Positions 8,701 to 17,433 of a stretch of 64,000 nucleotides of DNA are shown here, piece after piece (positions within the stretch are counted from its first letter, which is position 1; every line of letters begins with the position of its first letter). Source of the stretch: Tsukamurella sp040611135 (GTDB taxonomy: Bacteria > Actinomycetota > Actinomycetes > Mycobacteriales > Mycobacteriaceae); contig NZ_JBEXNL010000007.1 of the NCBI RefSeq assembly GCF_040611135.1, forward strand, positions 124,001 to 188,000, given 5' to 3'. Position numbers and translations under genes: made by a program. The notes below the pieces were generated by a model. It made no database searches. It worked only from the letters and a program-made list of their open reading frames with translations, and was not told the DNA's origin.

Positions 8701-9981
8701 GGTCTCCAACTCCCAGCGGGCCAGCTTCCGGGCGGTGGTGTGCGCGTCCACGAGGTCGAGGTAGTCGGCGCGGGCGATCTCCTTGGGCGCCTCCAGCGGG
8801 AGGTCCGAGTCCCACCGGGTCACGATGCCCGCCTCGTCGACGTCGAGGAGCACCGCGTGCGGGAAGGAGTCGATGACGCCGTCGGGCGGGGCGATGAGGA
8901 TCCAGGTGACGTCCGCGAGAGAGGCGATCGCCTGGTCCGTCATCCGGGCCCGCTCCGCGGATTCCACGATGACGACGGTGTGCCGGGTGCGGCCGGTGAC
9001 CTCCGACTCGGTGGTGAAGGGTCGGGCGTAATCGACGATGCGGTCCCCCTCGGCGACCGACTGCTCGTCGCCGCCGGCCAGGTCCTCGAGGAAGTCGGTC
9101 CAGTTGCCGTAGATCATGCGGCGCGAACCGAGTGCGTCGATGAGCGTCGGATGCTGCACCTGCGGTAGCCATTTCAGGTACTCCCAGCGACCGCCGTCGG
9201 GTGTGTCGGCGACGACCGCGATGCGGAGCCGGTCCGGACCGTGGGTGATCGCCAGATGGTTCAGCATCGCGCGCACCATGCCCGCGCTGCGCTCCCGATC
9301 GCCACCGACGCCGAGCACGGGCAGGTTGCGCAGGGTGAACGCGACCGGCATGTCGGCGACCGTGGAGTGCGTGTGCAGGAACTTGACGGTCTCGGTCCAC
9401 TGCACCGGATCCAGGAACTCGCCGTCCGGCGCCTCGGGGGTGAGGAGTTTGGCTTTGGGCACGATGCGGCCCCGCCCGTACCGGGCCGCGGTGAAGCGGC
9501 TCCGTCGCTCCTGGTCACCGTCGCCGACCTCCCACATCCGCTCCGTGCCGATGAGCGAGGCCACGACGGCCGGGTCCGGATAGGCGTGCGCGAGCGCGTC
9601 GTAGTAGTTGCGGCCGCGTGCGAGGGCCTTCTCCCGCGAGGCGCCGATCGAGCGACTCGCCTGCTTGCGGTCGTGCAGCAGCTGGCCCTTGGACTTGCTG
9701 CCGCTGCCGCCGGGGCCTCCGCCCATGTACGCGAACATGCCGAACAGCAACATCATCGGCATGAGCAGCATCACCGGGTTGAAGCCCCGGTTCATGCGGA
9801 TCATCATGAACAGCATCCCGAGCACGGCGACCACCATGATCACCGGCATCATCACCGTGCGCCATTTGCCGGGTGGGTCGACCTCGTCGATGGTGTCCGG
9901 GGTGCGGACCTCCACCTCCTTCTTGATGACCCGCGGCTCCTTCTTCGGGTGCAGCGGGGGCTCGAAGACCTGCCTGCTCAT
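5761..9981 (-). CDS. eccC: ESX motor ATPase EccC (single chain, three FtsK/SpoIIIE domains)
   Basis: EccC is the hexameric FtsK-like motor that recognises substrates and drives type VII export. This 1406-aa protein has two membrane helices near residues 40-90 (VIMVVAVLGMLFMMIRM and FNPVMLLMPMMLLFGMFAYM). Three ATPase modules follow. Their Walker A motifs are GTSGSGKS at about residue 505, GAPQKGKT at about 875 and GEGGSGRS at about 1175, the last with Arg for Lys. Walker B is intact in module 1 (LLVLIDEYTEL) and altered in module 2 (VFIVIDGFDAA). The ATG at 9981 has GAGGGACGG upstream and begins MSRQVFEPPLHPKKEP. The undivided chain is as in ESX-2, -3 and -5, unlike the split EccCa/EccCb of ESX-1. 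Confidence 0.97.
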   Translation of the reverse strand: MSRQVFEPPLHPKKEPRVIKKEVEVRTPDTIDEVDPPGKWRTVMMPVIMVVAVLGMLFMMIRMNRGFNPVMLLMPMMLLFGMFAYMGGGPGGSGSKSKGQLLHDRKQASRSIGASREKALARGRNYYDALAHAYPDPAVVASLIGTERMWEVGDGDQERRSRFTAARYGRGRIVPKAKLLTPEAPDGEFLDPVQWTETVKFLHTHSTVADMPVAFTLRNLPVLGVGGDRERSAGMVRAMLNHLAITHGPDRLRIAVVADTPDGGRWEYLKWLPQVQHPTLIDALGSRRMIYGNWTDFLEDLAGGDEQSVAEGDRIVDYARPFTTESEVTGRTRHTVVIVESAERARMTDQAIASLADVTWILIAPPDGVIDSFPHAVLLDVDEAGIVTRWDSDLPLEAPKEIARADYLDLVDAHTTARKLARWELETTASLLSKERHDTGRDWANLVQVDDPGAIDVVDFWQRIKRFDDPRRLNFPIGFAPDGTRIFLNMREASQGGTGPHGEMIGTSGSGKSEFLRCLVLDACLFHPPSMLNLLLVDFKGGATYQGMEDIPHVAAVVTNLEKSESMVDRMMEVITGELKRRQQLFDSAAAKYPSFNIIGLTEYEKARESGHCPDLEPMPALLVLIDEYTELLEAKPEFVNIFSQIGRVGRSVGVHLLLASQNAEMARSRGLESNIHYHIALRTGTAGDSRAVIGVPDAKNLPGKPGNGLIKTLHEDDLIRFYAGFTGKPYFAPEAAPEPVVREVVQPTADDLSSRGFTARRVDIPDLAAEIVEDDEIVRTEEELLAAPTVFTVVKELLTQAPARPAYKPWLPELTSTTLDAVAPSLSADEWEAPKVTTPATLKAPFGVFDDPAKHQQPVWELDLSGGQGNVLIYGAPQKGKTTAAMTLVTSLALTHSPEQVQFFVVDYTGGGWMRLEDLPHVSRIATRAEEDAINRIVSQMSDLIDQRVKLFRKYRVNSMAEYRRLRSDPAAEVNAEDAFGDVFIVIDGFDAAVTEGGVFEDKVAVLEALASGALNYGVHFVVTTARNTVLRGLASHMHTIIEGRVSTASYDMSVVNSQRNKVVPDRAGHVITTDRELLALVALPRADGDSSPETLSAGIEEVVERIRRANTSGVTAPKLLALPEIVLQDDLFSVIPAAASERERVRLPFGVRESDGGLAVADFGREAHMFVVGEGGSGRSALVHTLIEAISRRYPTIDDGAIALLDPKRVHRGAFAPNPKNLGLHGSDLYDFLRRWQDKLVEWMGEGETDPNEVTYRRVPDAADSAALARRDWWTGPEVFLIIDDYDAVVARGDRANPLTQTVKLMNDGVIRGFHVIVVLNDTEFLYKASSDPLIQFLDTHSSMALALSADKFNLNIAGERGQRFGIPGRGRFHPGRGAPSDMVQVAWNGVRRDESVAAEDVWG

Positions 9982-9991
9982 CGTCCGTCCC

Positions 9992-11593
9992 TCATTTCGT
10001 GCCGCGTGGATCGAACTTCGCGACGACCGGGTCCTGCGCGCCGCCATCGTGTTTGATGGAGGCGCTCGCCTGCGACAGCGTCGGCCCCTGCGCCAGGAGG
10101 CTCACGATGGTCCACGGCGCAGGAACCGGGTTGCGCAGGCCCAGCGCCTTCGCGGTGGATCCGACCTCGTTCGAGCCCTGATCGTCGATGCCGAAGCGGA
10201 TCCCGGTGTCGGCGATCCAGAACTCGCCGCTGTGCTCCCGCGAGTCCTGCGCGGAGCCCGTGGCGTACACGTACCGGCCGCTGTTCGCCGGCAGGTAGAC
10301 ATCGTCGGCGACGGTGCCCGCCGATCCGGCGGCTCCGATCAGCGGGATCCGGGCCCCGTTCTGCTCGGGGGTCAGTGGCAGCCCGCTGGAGACCAGGACG
10401 CTCAGGGACGCAGTCGGTTTGTCGCCGTCGTGCGCCCAGGCCAGACACGTGACAGGGTCGGCGGTGGTGTCCTCGATCCGCACCTTGCCCGCCGGGAAGT
10501 GCTCCACCGCGATCCGGCCGCCCACCTTGGGCCACTGGTTCGCCTTGGCGGCCTCGGTCTCCACGACGCCGCTCTTGACGGGCGAGACCGTCTGCAGGAT
10601 GGCGGCGGCGGTCTGCCCGATCTGCTGGATGCCGTCGGCGGCGACGACGTAATAGGTCCAGCTCCCGTCGACGGTCGGGACTCGCAGCGTCGTTCCCACG
10701 AGCAGCTTGTCCGAGTTGGGGAACCGCACCGGCTTCCCGAGGTCGCTGATCGGCGGGACGTCGATCGGCTCGCGCGCGGCGAGGGCGTTGAACAGGCCCG
10801 CGGACATGGGGATCACGCGTTGGTCGATCGAGATCCCCAGGGTCTCCCGGATCGCGGAGTTGCCGAGGTCGAGCCGTGCGCGACCGACGACTCCGTCGTG
10901 CTCGTAGACGAGCCAGGTCTGGCCGTCGAAGGTCGCGAGGCGGGCGCGGTCGCCGGTCAGTTCGTCCGTACCGTCGGCGGGCGTCGGTTCCCCGCCGATG
11001 ACGGTCACCTTCACGTCCGAGGTGGCGGTCGTCGGAAGGCCGGTCGACGGATCGAGCGGCACAGCCGATCCGGTCGCCGTGGTGTCGCAGACGGTCCACC
11101 GCGAGGAGGTGCTGTCGGAGTTGCGGATCACCGTGGGGGCGTATGGAATCCCGACCATCGGTCCGCGCGGCAGCTTCTCGATCTCCGACGACTTGGCCTG
11201 CACCGGCTTCGCCGGGGACCCGATGATCAGCTGTCCCGAGACCACGTTCGGGATCGGGCTGAGCGCGCCGCCCACCTTCACGTACAACGCACCGGTCTGG
11301 CTGTCCTGGATGATGTCGCCGTCCTTGACCTTGCCCGCGGGGAAGATCACCGCCCCGATGACGCAGCCCAGCACACCGATCAGGCCGGCGGCGAGGGCGA
11401 TGTACAGGGGCGAACCCTGGTACTTCTTCACGTCGTCGATCCACCGCGTATCGCGGCGGACCAGCGCCTCCTCGTTACGGCGCTGCAGGTACGCCTCGCC
11501 CGACTTCTGGTACTTCGAGGTGAGCCGGAATCCGCGGACCCGCTCCTGCAGGCCCGATTTCGTGTTCGACGGGTCCGGGGTCGTCTCAGCCAT
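9992..11593 (-). CDS. eccB: ESX membrane subunit EccB
   Basis: EccB anchors the ESX membrane complex and has a large extracytoplasmic domain that contacts MycP. This 533-aa protein begins with a basic cytosolic segment (LTSKYQKSGEAYLQRRNEEALVRRD) and has one membrane helix at about residues 63-85 (LYIALAAGLIGVLGCVIGAVIF). The rest is a long periplasmic domain with the repeat-like strands of the family, for example VVSGQLIIG and VYLPANSGRYVYATG. The ATG at 11593 overlaps the eccA stop by 8 nt, which implies translational coupling. The stop lies 10 nt before the eccC start. Confidence 0.96.
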   Translation of the reverse strand: MAETTPDPSNTKSGLQERVRGFRLTSKYQKSGEAYLQRRNEEALVRRDTRWIDDVKKYQGSPLYIALAAGLIGVLGCVIGAVIFPAGKVKDGDIIQDSQTGALYVKVGGALSPIPNVVSGQLIIGSPAKPVQAKSSEIEKLPRGPMVGIPYAPTVIRNSDSTSSRWTVCDTTATGSAVPLDPSTGLPTTATSDVKVTVIGGEPTPADGTDELTGDRARLATFDGQTWLVYEHDGVVGRARLDLGNSAIRETLGISIDQRVIPMSAGLFNALAAREPIDVPPISDLGKPVRFPNSDKLLVGTTLRVPTVDGSWTYYVVAADGIQQIGQTAAAILQTVSPVKSGVVETEAAKANQWPKVGGRIAVEHFPAGKVRIEDTTADPVTCLAWAHDGDKPTASLSVLVSSGLPLTPEQNGARIPLIGAAGSAGTVADDVYLPANSGRYVYATGSAQDSREHSGEFWIADTGIRFGIDDQGSNEVGSTAKALGLRNPVPAPWTIVSLLAQGPTLSQASASIKHDGGAQDPVVAKFDPRGTK

Positions 11594-13517
11594 TCGCCTC
11601 CGCCTGCCATTCCGCCAACAAGTGCCACTCCGACCACGGGAAGTTCGGGGATACGCGCAGGGTCTCCTCGTACGCGAGCCGGACGTCCTCCAGCTCGACG
11701 GTGCGCAGCAGGGCGCGCTTCTCCTCGGTCGAGAGCATCGAGCGGTCGATGGCGCTCACCCGGAAATCGCGGAAGCCCCGTGCGCCCGAGATGACGGTGC
11801 GCATGAAACGCGCATTCGACATGAGGTCCACACCGGAGCACATGCGCCCCTTGAGATCCAGGGCGCTGACCTCGGCGAGCCGCTTGTTGTGCTCCTCGAG
11901 ATAGGCGCGCACACCCTCCCCCAGCTCCTCGCGACTCCTCGCCGCCACCGACTCCGCGATCGCCACCAACTCGTCCGGGGAGAACGAGCTGAACGAGATC
12001 CGCGTCGGGAACCGCAGCGGGAGTCCGGGATTCACCTGTAGGAGACGGTTCATGTCATCGTCGTACCCGGCGAGCACGACGACCACCTTCTCGCGCAGCG
12101 GCTTGTCGCCCTCGTTCTCGATCCGCGCCAGCAGCGCCTCGAGCGCCTCGCGACCGAAGCGCGAGGCCTGGTCCTCGCCGTCACCCGCGACGAGCCCGTA
12201 CGCCTCGTCGAGGAAGAACAGGCCGCCCCGGGATTCATCGATCAGCTTGTTGGTACGGATACCCGCCTGCCCCACGTAGCCCGTCATCATGTCGCTGGGC
12301 TGGTGCTCGAACACCTCGGGACGGGCGATCACGCCGAGCCCGTAGTACAGCTTCGCCAGGATCCGCACGCCGGTCGTCTTGCCGGTGCCGGGCGGGCCGG
12401 TGATGATCGCCGACAGGCGCATCTCCTCCTCGCTGTACTCCTCCCCGAGCTCCTCGCTGAGCAGCTTGCGCTCCCGGTCCATCTCGACCTTCGACGCGAG
12501 ACGACGGATCTGCGACTTCACGTCGGGGCTGCCCACGAGCCCGTCCAGTTCGCGCCAGGCGTCGGCCAGGACGGCATCGCGCTGCCGATCCAGCGTCTCC
12601 TGCTCGATCTCCTGCGCGGTCGTACCCGACGACGGGTTCCACGGGTCGGTGCGGGTCGTCATCGACTGCGCGGTGACCACCTCCAAGGATCTCCCGGTGG
12701 CCGCGTGGTCCAGATCGGCGCGGTTGGAGATCCACGCACGGGCGTCGCGCACCAGCTTGACGGCGCCCTCCTCGTCGCCCGTGGCGCGCAGGGCGTACGC
12801 CTGCGTGACGATCAGACTCGCCTGCACGAGTTTGAAGTCCTCCGACGCGAGCGCGGTCCTGGTCGCGGACAGCGCCTGGTGGGCGTCGCCGGTCCCGACG
12901 AGGGCCCGCGCCGTCAGCGCCGTGACCCCGAGTTGCCAGAACCGGACGGCACCGTCGGTCTCGGGCGAGACCCAGAGCGGCTCGCGGCCGTCGGACACCG
13001 TCGAAAGGACATCGGGCCAGCGGTGCGCGAGGCCCAGCAGACAGATCCACAGGTAGCGGAGGTAGTTCCGCTGCGCCGGCGAGTCGGCGGTCACCTCGCG
13101 CTGCAGACGCGTGAGTTCCCGCGCCGCCTCGGCGAGGAAGCCGGCCTGGGCGAGGATCACCGCTGCGCCGGCACGGGCGTAGGTCACATCCGTGACCGGC
13201 ATCCCGAGCTCGACCACCCCCATCTGCACGGGGATCTTGAGCCCGAGGGCACCCTCGGTGGGATCCACGACCATGCCGTTGCGCCGCAGTTCCGCACCGA
13301 AGTTGCGGGCGGAATCGAGCAGCCCGCGAGCGGCTGCGGGATCGCCGAGTCGGGACCTGTCGACGGCCATCAGGCCCATCCATGCATCGCACATCGTGGG
13401 GTCGGCCTCGACGGCGAGACGGAAGGCCTGAGCCGGCTCCTTCGTATCGGTACGCGCCGCGAGCGATCGCAGCCCGAGCGAGAAGTACCGCTGGGCAGTC
13501 GGATTCGATGTCGTCAT
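11586..13517 (-). CDS. eccA: ESX cytosolic AAA+ ATPase EccA
   Basis: EccA is a CbxX/CfqX-type AAA+ protein, thought to release EspG from PE-PPE substrates. This 643-aa protein has an N-terminal TPR-like helical half (about residues 1-290) and a C-terminal AAA+ domain. Walker A is GPPGTGKT at about residue 373 and Walker B is GLFFLDEAYGL at about residue 436. The ATG at 13517 overlaps the upstream stop as ATGA, so it is translationally coupled to the FGR-motif gene. Having eccA at the head of the core genes recalls ESX-1, 3 and 5; in M. tuberculosis ESX-2 it lies at the other end. Confidence 0.96.
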   Translation of the reverse strand: MTTSNPTAQRYFSLGLRSLAARTDTKEPAQAFRLAVEADPTMCDAWMGLMAVDRSRLGDPAAARGLLDSARNFGAELRRNGMVVDPTEGALGLKIPVQMGVVELGMPVTDVTYARAGAAVILAQAGFLAEAARELTRLQREVTADSPAQRNYLRYLWICLLGLAHRWPDVLSTVSDGREPLWVSPETDGAVRFWQLGVTALTARALVGTGDAHQALSATRTALASEDFKLVQASLIVTQAYALRATGDEEGAVKLVRDARAWISNRADLDHAATGRSLEVVTAQSMTTRTDPWNPSSGTTAQEIEQETLDRQRDAVLADAWRELDGLVGSPDVKSQIRRLASKVEMDRERKLLSEELGEEYSEEEMRLSAIITGPPGTGKTTGVRILAKLYYGLGVIARPEVFEHQPSDMMTGYVGQAGIRTNKLIDESRGGLFFLDEAYGLVAGDGEDQASRFGREALEALLARIENEGDKPLREKVVVVLAGYDDDMNRLLQVNPGLPLRFPTRISFSSFSPDELVAIAESVAARSREELGEGVRAYLEEHNKRLAEVSALDLKGRMCSGVDLMSNARFMRTVISGARGFRDFRVSAIDRSMLSTEEKRALLRTVELEDVRLAYEETLRVSPNFPWSEWHLLAEWQAEANG

Positions 13518-16500
13518 CGTGCCTGAGTCGAGTCCTGGTCCTGGCCCGCGAGGAACCGGGCGAACGTCCATGCGTAGAGGGCCGACTCGACGTCGCCGTA
13601 CGCCGCGGCGAGGGTCGTGACCACGATCGCGCGTTCGATCATGCGGTCCCGCAACCTGCGGGCATCGGGCGCACTGCGGAACAGATCATCGGCCGAGGCC
13701 GGGATGCGATCGAGGCGGAGGACGTCGCCGAGCGCCTGCTCGTCCCGGTTCAGCTGGTCGAGCACCGCAGGCGGTACCTCCCCCTTCGCCTCGAGGAAGC
13801 AGCGCGCATCCAGCCGGGCGGCCTCGATCCCGATCGCGTGTTCCGGGGCGATGGCCAGCGACTCCAGGTCACGCACGAGTGCCCGGGCCTGACGACCCGC
13901 CTCGTCCGAGTTCAACGACCGGATGTGCTGCAGCCGAGCCGGCGAGACAGTGGCCTCGAGCCTGCCGCGGCCTCCCGGGAGGAGGATGCCCGGTCGATCG
14001 ACACCGACGACGTTCTCGGCGCCCACGACCGCGCTGTACACGCGGCTCGGGTGAGTGGTGGCGACGGCGGTGAGCGAGTACTCCTCGAGCGTGGCGTACT
14101 CGATGAGCAGACGCACCGGGTCGTCGATGGCCGCCCAGCGGTAGCCGGTGGGCATGTTCCAGACGACGCGCGCGCCCGCGGGGATCACCACGCCCGGCGG
14201 CAGCCAACCCGCGTCCGACGTCGTGACGACCATGATCGTCTCCGCGTCGTTCTCGAGCAATCCCGCGGCCCAATGGAACCCCGAGTCCGGGCCGTGCGGA
14301 GAGCCGCGCAGCGAGCCGAGGATCGAGGCGACCGCATCGTGGACCTGCTGCACAGCGGGGGACGCCCGCTTCTTCAGCACCAGCGGTTCCGTGCGACCCA
14401 GGATCGCCGGTCCGGTGGCGAGCACCGGCGGGGCCTTGGGTGCGACCGGGGCCGCGGGCTCCGCCGGCGGCTCCACTGCCGCGAGTTCGTCCGCGGCCGC
14501 GGCTACGGCGAACGGCACCGGCGCGGCGGCGACGGGGCTCCTGCCCGCGGCCTTCATCAGGTCGGAGAACTTGACCGCCTTGACCGTCGACCGCACCGGG
14601 CGCTGTGGCCGGACGGGCTCGGGCTCGGGGTCGACCGCGGCTTCGGGGTCGACCGCGGGCTCGGGGTCGACCGCGGGTTCGGGCGCGGCTGCCACCTCGA
14701 CGGCGTCGACGTCCGTGCCGGAAGCATCGGCCGCATCGTCGACGGAGCCGTCCTCGATTCCGGCACTGCCGATCTCGGCCTCGTGCTCGTCGACCACGGT
14801 CTCCTCGCCCGCGATCTCAGCGTCCTCGTGCTCGTCGTCGTGCTCGTCGTCCGCGATCTCGTCGTCCGCGATCTCCACGTCAGCCGCGGCGGGATCCTCC
14901 ACACGATCAATGGTCTCGACGGAGACGTCCGCAGGGTCCACGGACTCGTCCGGCGCACCCTGGCCGAGATCGCGCACATCGTCGACGTCCTGCGCCGAGG
15001 GCTCGACGCCCGTCTCGACCGCGTCCCGCTCGATCTCCTCGGTCGGCCCGACGGCCGCGGCCGCCTCGGGTGCGCGCGACGACGGCACCGTCGGGACCGC
15101 TCCCGCGCCCGCCCACGCACCGGTGGACGGCACACGTCCGAACGCGAGGAAGTCGTCGTCGACCGCGGGCGCCGGAACGGACCTGGCCCGGTCGGCCAGG
15201 GGAAGCGCGGCGGGGGCCTCGTCGACCGCCTGCGCCACTACCTCGTCCACGACCGGGCTCGACGCCGGAATCGGCACGAACTGCGCCGGCGGCATGATCG
15301 GGATCGGACCGCTGGACGCCGCAGACGGCTCGGCGCGCACGGCTGCCGCGGAGTTCCCGTTCGCCGCGGGCGTTCGCCCGAAGGCCAGAAAGCCGTTCAT
15401 CAGCGGTTGCGGCACCACCGCGTCGTCAGCGGACGGTAGCGAGCGGGCCGTGGGCACCCTGCCGAGGTCGATGAAGCTGTCGACAGCGGCCGGCTCGTCG
15501 ATCTCGGAAACCGGTGCCACGTCGGCGGTGTCGGAGTCGGTCACCTCGGCGACGCCGAGATCGGAGTCAGCCGCGGCGGAAGCGTCCGGGGGCGGGGCAT
15601 CCTCGATCTGCGGAGCGACGTACTCGTCGGCGTCGACCCCGACGCTCTCCGCCGGCTCGACGACCTCCGCCTCCTGATGCAGCGCGCTCGACGGTGTGCG
15701 TCCGAAGGACATGAAACCCAGGACCAGCGTGGTCTCGTCGCCCGAGTTCGCGAAGGCGTTCTGCGCGGCAGCGGCGGCGTCCTGCTCGACGGGGACCGCG
15801 ACATCCTGCTCGGTGGCGGACGCCGGAGCGGCCGACGCGGTATCCCCGACCATCGCCTCGTGCGCAGTCGTCCCGTTGGTCTGCGCGGCTTCGTCGAACT
15901 CCGCGTGACCGTTCCGCTCGGCGTGTCCGTTCTGTGCTGCGCGGGCGTCGCGCACCGCGTATCCGTTGCGGGCCTCGCCGTTGCGGGCGTGCCCGTTGCG
16001 CGCGACGCGACCATTGCGTTCGCCGGCCTCCGTGCTGGTGCCGGGCACCCGGCCGAAGGCCATGAACCCGCTGACCAGACCGACGGCGGGCTTCTTCCGC
16101 CTGGTGGACTGCTCCGGGGTCGGCATCTTGTCGGCGACCTCAGTGGCCCGCGCCCGGGCCGCCGCGATCAACTCGGCGATCCGGTCGGCGGGGTCGACGC
16201 CGGCGACAGCGGACTGTCGCTGCGCGGCCTCGATGTCGGCCTCGACCTGGTAAACGATCTCCGACTGCTCCAGGTTCACCTGCTGCAGGCTGCGCGCCAA
16301 TTCGCCGAGAGCGTGCGAGACGTGCACGAGCGACTCGCCGACACGGACGATCCCGATGAAGCCCTGAGCCCACTTGCCGGTCTCGGACTCGAGGAACTCG
16401 GAGACGTCGACCTCGCCCAGCTGAGCGGTCGCCGTGGTCCCCTCGCTCGCGACGCGGAAGGCGTAGGACGACGCCTGCGCAGCGGACAACGCCCGCGACG

Positions 16501-16582
16501 CCAGGTCGTCCGGGGTCACCTCGTCCTCCCAGATGCCGTCGAGGAGGACATCGGCATGGGGCGTATCAGGGCGATCGATCAC
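13514..16582 (-). CDS. Large ESX-associated protein with five FGR-motif repeats (EspK-like C-terminus?)
   Basis: This 1022-aa protein falls into three parts. Residues 20-150 are a helical, coiled-coil-like domain. Residues 160-720 are low-complexity and acidic or Ala/Pro-rich. Residues 735-1020 are a folded domain. The middle part carries five copies of a motif F-[MLI]-[ASD]-[FL]-G-R-[VT]-P, at residues 172-183, 289-299, 369-379, 397-407 and 477-487, plus RNGHA-type repeats at 195-228 and EPAVDP repeats at 635-654. The C-terminal domain contains FHWAAGLL and AGWLPPGVVIPAG, which recalls the uncharacterised C-terminal domains of mycobacterial EspK-type proteins; that is a recollection, not a search. 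The ATGA overlap ties it to eccA. I infer an ESX accessory scaffold or substrate; its function is unknown. Confidence 0.85.
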   Translation of the reverse strand: MIDRPDTPHADVLLDGIWEDEVTPDDLASRALSAAQASSYAFRVASEGTTATAQLGEVDVSEFLESETGKWAQGFIGIVRVGESLVHVSHALGELARSLQQVNLEQSEIVYQVEADIEAAQRQSAVAGVDPADRIAELIAAARARATEVADKMPTPEQSTRRKKPAVGLVSGFMAFGRVPGTSTEAGERNGRVARNGHARNGEARNGYAVRDARAAQNGHAERNGHAEFDEAAQTNGTTAHEAMVGDTASAAPASATEQDVAVPVEQDAAAAAQNAFANSGDETTLVLGFMSFGRTPSSALHQEAEVVEPAESVGVDADEYVAPQIEDAPPPDASAAADSDLGVAEVTDSDTADVAPVSEIDEPAAVDSFIDLGRVPTARSLPSADDAVVPQPLMNGFLAFGRTPAANGNSAAAVRAEPSAASSGPIPIMPPAQFVPIPASSPVVDEVVAQAVDEAPAALPLADRARSVPAPAVDDDFLAFGRVPSTGAWAGAGAVPTVPSSRAPEAAAAVGPTEEIERDAVETGVEPSAQDVDDVRDLGQGAPDESVDPADVSVETIDRVEDPAAADVEIADDEIADDEHDDEHEDAEIAGEETVVDEHEAEIGSAGIEDGSVDDAADASGTDVDAVEVAAAPEPAVDPEPAVDPEAAVDPEPEPVRPQRPVRSTVKAVKFSDLMKAAGRSPVAAAPVPFAVAAAADELAAVEPPAEPAAPVAPKAPPVLATGPAILGRTEPLVLKKRASPAVQQVHDAVASILGSLRGSPHGPDSGFHWAAGLLENDAETIMVVTTSDAGWLPPGVVIPAGARVVWNMPTGYRWAAIDDPVRLLIEYATLEEYSLTAVATTHPSRVYSAVVGAENVVGVDRPGILLPGGRGRLEATVSPARLQHIRSLNSDEAGRQARALVRDLESLAIAPEHAIGIEAARLDARCFLEAKGEVPPAVLDQLNRDEQALGDVLRLDRIPASADDLFRSAPDARRLRDRMIERAIVVTTLAAAYGDVESALYAWTFARFLAGQDQDSTQAR

Positions 16583-16636
16583 AACGAATCCTCAATCAGG
16601 TCGTGCGCGGCGCGGGGGCCGCTGCGAACCGGGTGC

Positions 16637-16942
16637 TCACGAGGGAGAACCGACCTTCTGCTGGGCGGACACCCACACCGATGAACGCGACGGGGCGGCC
16701 CGACCCGACGCCTGAGCGGCGGTCAGCGCCTCAGCGGCCTCGAGCTCGGGTATCACATCGTCGATGAGGTCGTCGATGGTTTCGACGATCCGTTCTCCGT
16801 GTGCGCTGGTGGAGCCCACAGAGGAACTGATCGACGTCACAGTCGATCGCAACTGAGCCGTCGCGATGGCCGCACGCGCTTCGATTGCGCGTGCTCCAGC
16901 GCTCTGGCCGAGGTTCGCATCGCCGTCCTGGTCGGAACCCAT
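16637..16942 (-). CDS. Small helical protein at the head of the ESX operon
   Basis: I do not recognise this 101-aa protein. It is predicted to be mostly helical (about residues 17-80, EARAAIATAQLRSTVTSISS and VETIDDLIDDVIPELEAAEA), with a Ser/Ala-rich tail. Length and helical content resemble small ESX accessory proteins such as EspF or WXG100 proteins, but no WXG or YxxxD/E motif is present. An AGGAGG 5-6 nt before the ATG at 16942 fixes the start and would give strong initiation. It is the first gene of the run and lies 54 nt before the FGR-motif gene, so the pair may act together at the machinery encoded downstream. Confidence 0.75.
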   Translation of the reverse strand: MGSDQDGDANLGQSAGARAIEARAAIATAQLRSTVTSISSSVGSTSAHGERIVETIDDLIDDVIPELEAAEALTAAQASGRAAPSRSSVWVSAQQKVGSPS

Positions 16943-17433
16943 GCCACCCTCCTGTCCTACCCCCGCAGTCGGCACGGAACGCCGCCTGAATTCGTTGTCG
17001 CAAAAGAATGTACCACCCGCATTGCAACTGCACTTCTCTGAACTATCGTTTTTGCTACCTCAAGATCGCCTGGTCAGGGCTAGCACGGCGGCACGCGACA
17101 ATGCCGGTTGTCGGACAATGCACCCCGGTCGACCGAGAAGGCGGCACCCCGTCCCGACCCAACCCACGGCGACCCCCGCGATTCGTCCGTGCGGCAGCCG
17201 CCGGTGGGAATCGAGGCCAACCGGGGCTTGCGGTAAGACGCTGTCGGAAAAGGCGTTTCCCAGGGCGATCCCGCGACGACGGGCAGCGCACCCGTGCACT
17301 CGGCACCTTCTTCGTTTCCCACCACACCGAACCGAACGGAATTCACGTTGGCAATTCGTTCGGGTCTTCGCAGGATCGAGGGCCCGATGACTCCCCTGCG
17401 GGCACGCCTCGCGCCCGTGCCATGCTGTCCGAC
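16943..17433. promoter_or_regulatory. Divergent intergenic region upstream of the ESX operon
   Basis: This 491-nt stretch separates the ESX operon from a lipoprotein gene read the other way. The part near 16990-17070 is clearly less GC-rich than its surroundings and probably holds the ESX promoter. A TACATT box on the minus strand at 17007-17012 would give a leader of roughly 60 nt, but I see no convincing -35. The rest (17090-17420) is GC-rich with only shadow reading frames. Confidence 0.35.

Noticed and set aside
5575..9168. 1197-aa open frame on the plus strand opposite eccC
   Set aside because: Arg/Val/His-rich shadow of the high-GC third-position bias of eccC, with no recognisable domain and a clear real gene on the other strand.
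14590..14700. Tandem repeat in the FGR-protein gene (EPAVDP coding) as a mobile or CRISPR-like element
   Set aside because: It is an in-frame protein repeat of short units without spacers; there are no cas genes or direct-repeat/spacer structure in the window.
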